The notes under the pieces are model-generated. The model was not told the origin of the DNA and did not search any database. It saw nothing but the letters and a program-made list of their open reading frames with translations. Shown here piece after piece: positions 62,308-64,000 of a DNA stretch of 64,000 bases; the first letter of the stretch is position 1; every line of letters begins with the position of its first letter. This stretch comes from Meghimatium bilineatum (taxonomy: Eukaryota > Mollusca > Gastropoda > Stylommatophora > Philomycidae). A program made the position numbers and the translations under genes. The stretch lies in NCBI GenBank assembly GCA_034231615.1, contig CM067322.1:62945032-63009031 (forward strand). Direction: 5' to 3'.

Positions 62308-62699
62308 ATTGTCCAAATCATGAGAAGATGCTGTTTGGAACACAATGTAACAGCAAGCACAATTGAGATAAAAAAGAGTCAAGATATTGGATACCCGTAG
62401 TTTGATATTGTGGCATGGAAGTATTGACAGCAGTTGAGCTGATACACAGTACAGCAGATAGAATGCTCTGGAGATCAATGACAGCCAACACCACTCAGCA
62501 TAGTATATACTACATAATTGTATGTGTAAACAAAATAAGGTGAAAATATGTGATTGGTTTCATTATGTCACATTGCCCCTATGTACAGTAGTGAACACAT
62601 GTGGTTTCATTTTCAAATTTAAAATCCCCCATAAATTGTAATTTCTTCTCCACAAGATGACAAAATAATCAATACACTTTATTAACATTGTATGTTAGG

Positions 62700-64000
62700 T
62701 TAGGTATGTTGGTTATCCTCTTCGTACACCGGACATGTCCATAGGTGCTTAGATCTCCGCTTCAGCAAATCACTCAGGGTATAATGGCTGTTGGTTCCAG
62801 TTTTATGTTGCTACAGTGTCCTTTTTTAAAATCTTTGTTAGGTGGTCTATATGAGCCATGCCTATCCTCACTCCTAAATTGGAAATTCTCGATATTGACT
62901 AGAACTCATTTATATCAAAATCCTCTGATCGTGCAGACTCAAGAAGTTTGCTGTGCATATCTGCTCGATCCATTTGCTCACCTGTTATAGAGGTGAGACT
63001 AGCTAATTGGTCAGTCCGATCATTTCCCTTCACACCCATGTATATCAGTACAAAGATAAGCATAACTTTTTTTTGCAGTGAGGTCCGCAGTTTAGCTCTC
63101 TCTAATGATTCCACCCATCCCCTATGTACATCACCTGTTTTGACTTTCTGAATAATTTTTATTTAGTAACTTATGCACACGTGGGAATAAGCTTGCGATT
63201 CCAGCCAGTTTAGTGCCTGTATTACGGCAAATACTTCCATCGTTAAGACTGCTTGCAGTTGCGGTAAAGGCTTCACCGTCTTTGTGTACTGTTCTTCCTT
63301 ATGATCACGTAGTAAAGGCCCTTACACACAGCTAGTGGTGGATGACTGACCCAGCTGTGTAAATCACTGCATCTGTGTCATCGACAGATGCCTTGACCTC
63401 AGCATACATGCTCACAGGACTATATTCTCTGCACTCTCTGTTGAGTGTAATAACTATCTTGACTGCCCCCTGAAAGACTATAGGAATAGGTATCCATTCC
63501 TCACCAGGAGTTATGTCTTCTGGGGCGCAAATTTGTTTAGCTGTATCCTAGGAGCGCCCCATCCTCAATTGCCTCCCTTGAACCTGCTTGCCTTCACACA
63601 AGGGAACTCACTGTGTAGCAGATTATTTGTGTCAAAACTCACTCTGAAGTATGTATGCCTATGGTACATATCAATTCTGTGAGATATGCTCAGAAAATCA
63701 AGGAGGAACCTCATATCAACACAGGGTGTGTCCCTGGTGAAATTAAGGATGATCTGCATTACTTCATTTTGAATTCTCTCCAGTCTCTCAATCTGTGTGA
63801 GACTGGCAGTGATAGTGGCACCTGCGTATTCATTGATAGGGAGGACAAGAGCCTCATTTAGGAATAGAAGTTGTGATTGTTTAGTATCAGCCGCTGCTAT
63901 CACTCGGAAAGACCTATGCTGGCTTTTGCGATAACATGATCAATGTGTTCGCAAAAGCACATTTAATCATTGGTCAAATCATATGCCCAAGTATTGTAGA
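62700..64000 (-). mobile_element. I/Jockey-like LINE, RT thumb to 3' end, continues past window
   Basis: Minus-strand order from the window edge: SQLLFLNEALVLPINEYAG, LTQIERLERIQNEVMQIILN and VDMRFLLDFL (RT thumb), a decayed RNase H region near 63200-63400, then SLERAKL, GVKGNDRTDQLASL and DRADMHSKL, and a C-terminal block at 62715-62760. Many frameshifts. Confidence 0.8.

Noticed and set aside
62014-62478. 154-codon minus-strand ORF
   Set aside because: Antisense to the RTE insertion at 61961-62307; the same shadow appears opposite the copy at 22096-22549.

Overview
This is a 64 kb piece of an animal nuclear genome. It is AT-rich and full of introns, microsatellites, minisatellites and decayed retrotransposons. 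The mix of RTE-like LINEs, I/Jockey-like LINEs with RNase H domains, tRNA-derived SINEs and short TTAA-flanked inverted-repeat elements, together with the protein it encodes, suggests an invertebrate, most plausibly a mollusc or another lophotrochozoan. The sequence alone cannot settle the species. Nothing in the window looks bacterial or viral.

The only host gene I can support is glycogen phosphorylase, on the minus strand. Sixteen coding exons between 60706 and 17506 encode the last 732 residues and the stop codon. Every exon has AG/GT borders and compatible phases. By eye and from memory, the joined protein aligns with human muscle phosphorylase from residue 116 almost to the C-terminus without an internal gap. 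Residue numbers below are human PYGM with Met=1; rabbit crystal-structure numbers are one lower. The first exons (start codon, Ser14 phosphorylation segment, the YLSLEF block) are not visible and should lie beyond 64000.

Layout. 1-17505 is downstream intergenic sequence made of LINE fragments, two copies of a tRNA-derived SINE, a copy of a ~600 bp repeat (R600) and two minisatellites. 17506-60706 is the gene, with introns of 0.5-5.2 kb that carry most of the mobile DNA. 60707-64000 is the start of the next intron upstream, with three more LINE fragments.

The notable observations concern how the introns were built. A 916 bp TTAA-flanked element splits a LINE so cleanly that removing it restores the reading frame, and a second copy lies inverted 21 kb away. 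A second TTAA family is present as an inverted pair that brackets exons E9-E12. One I/Jockey LINE has the geometry of twin priming, with a 9 bp target duplication and recognisable empty-site copies. A dead copy of exon E2 sits in intron 1. Two RTE insertions with their own target duplications share the same internal stop. There is also a perfect 60 bp palindrome in intron 11. I see no operon, CRISPR array or other novel multi-gene system; the likely undescribed items are the repeat families.
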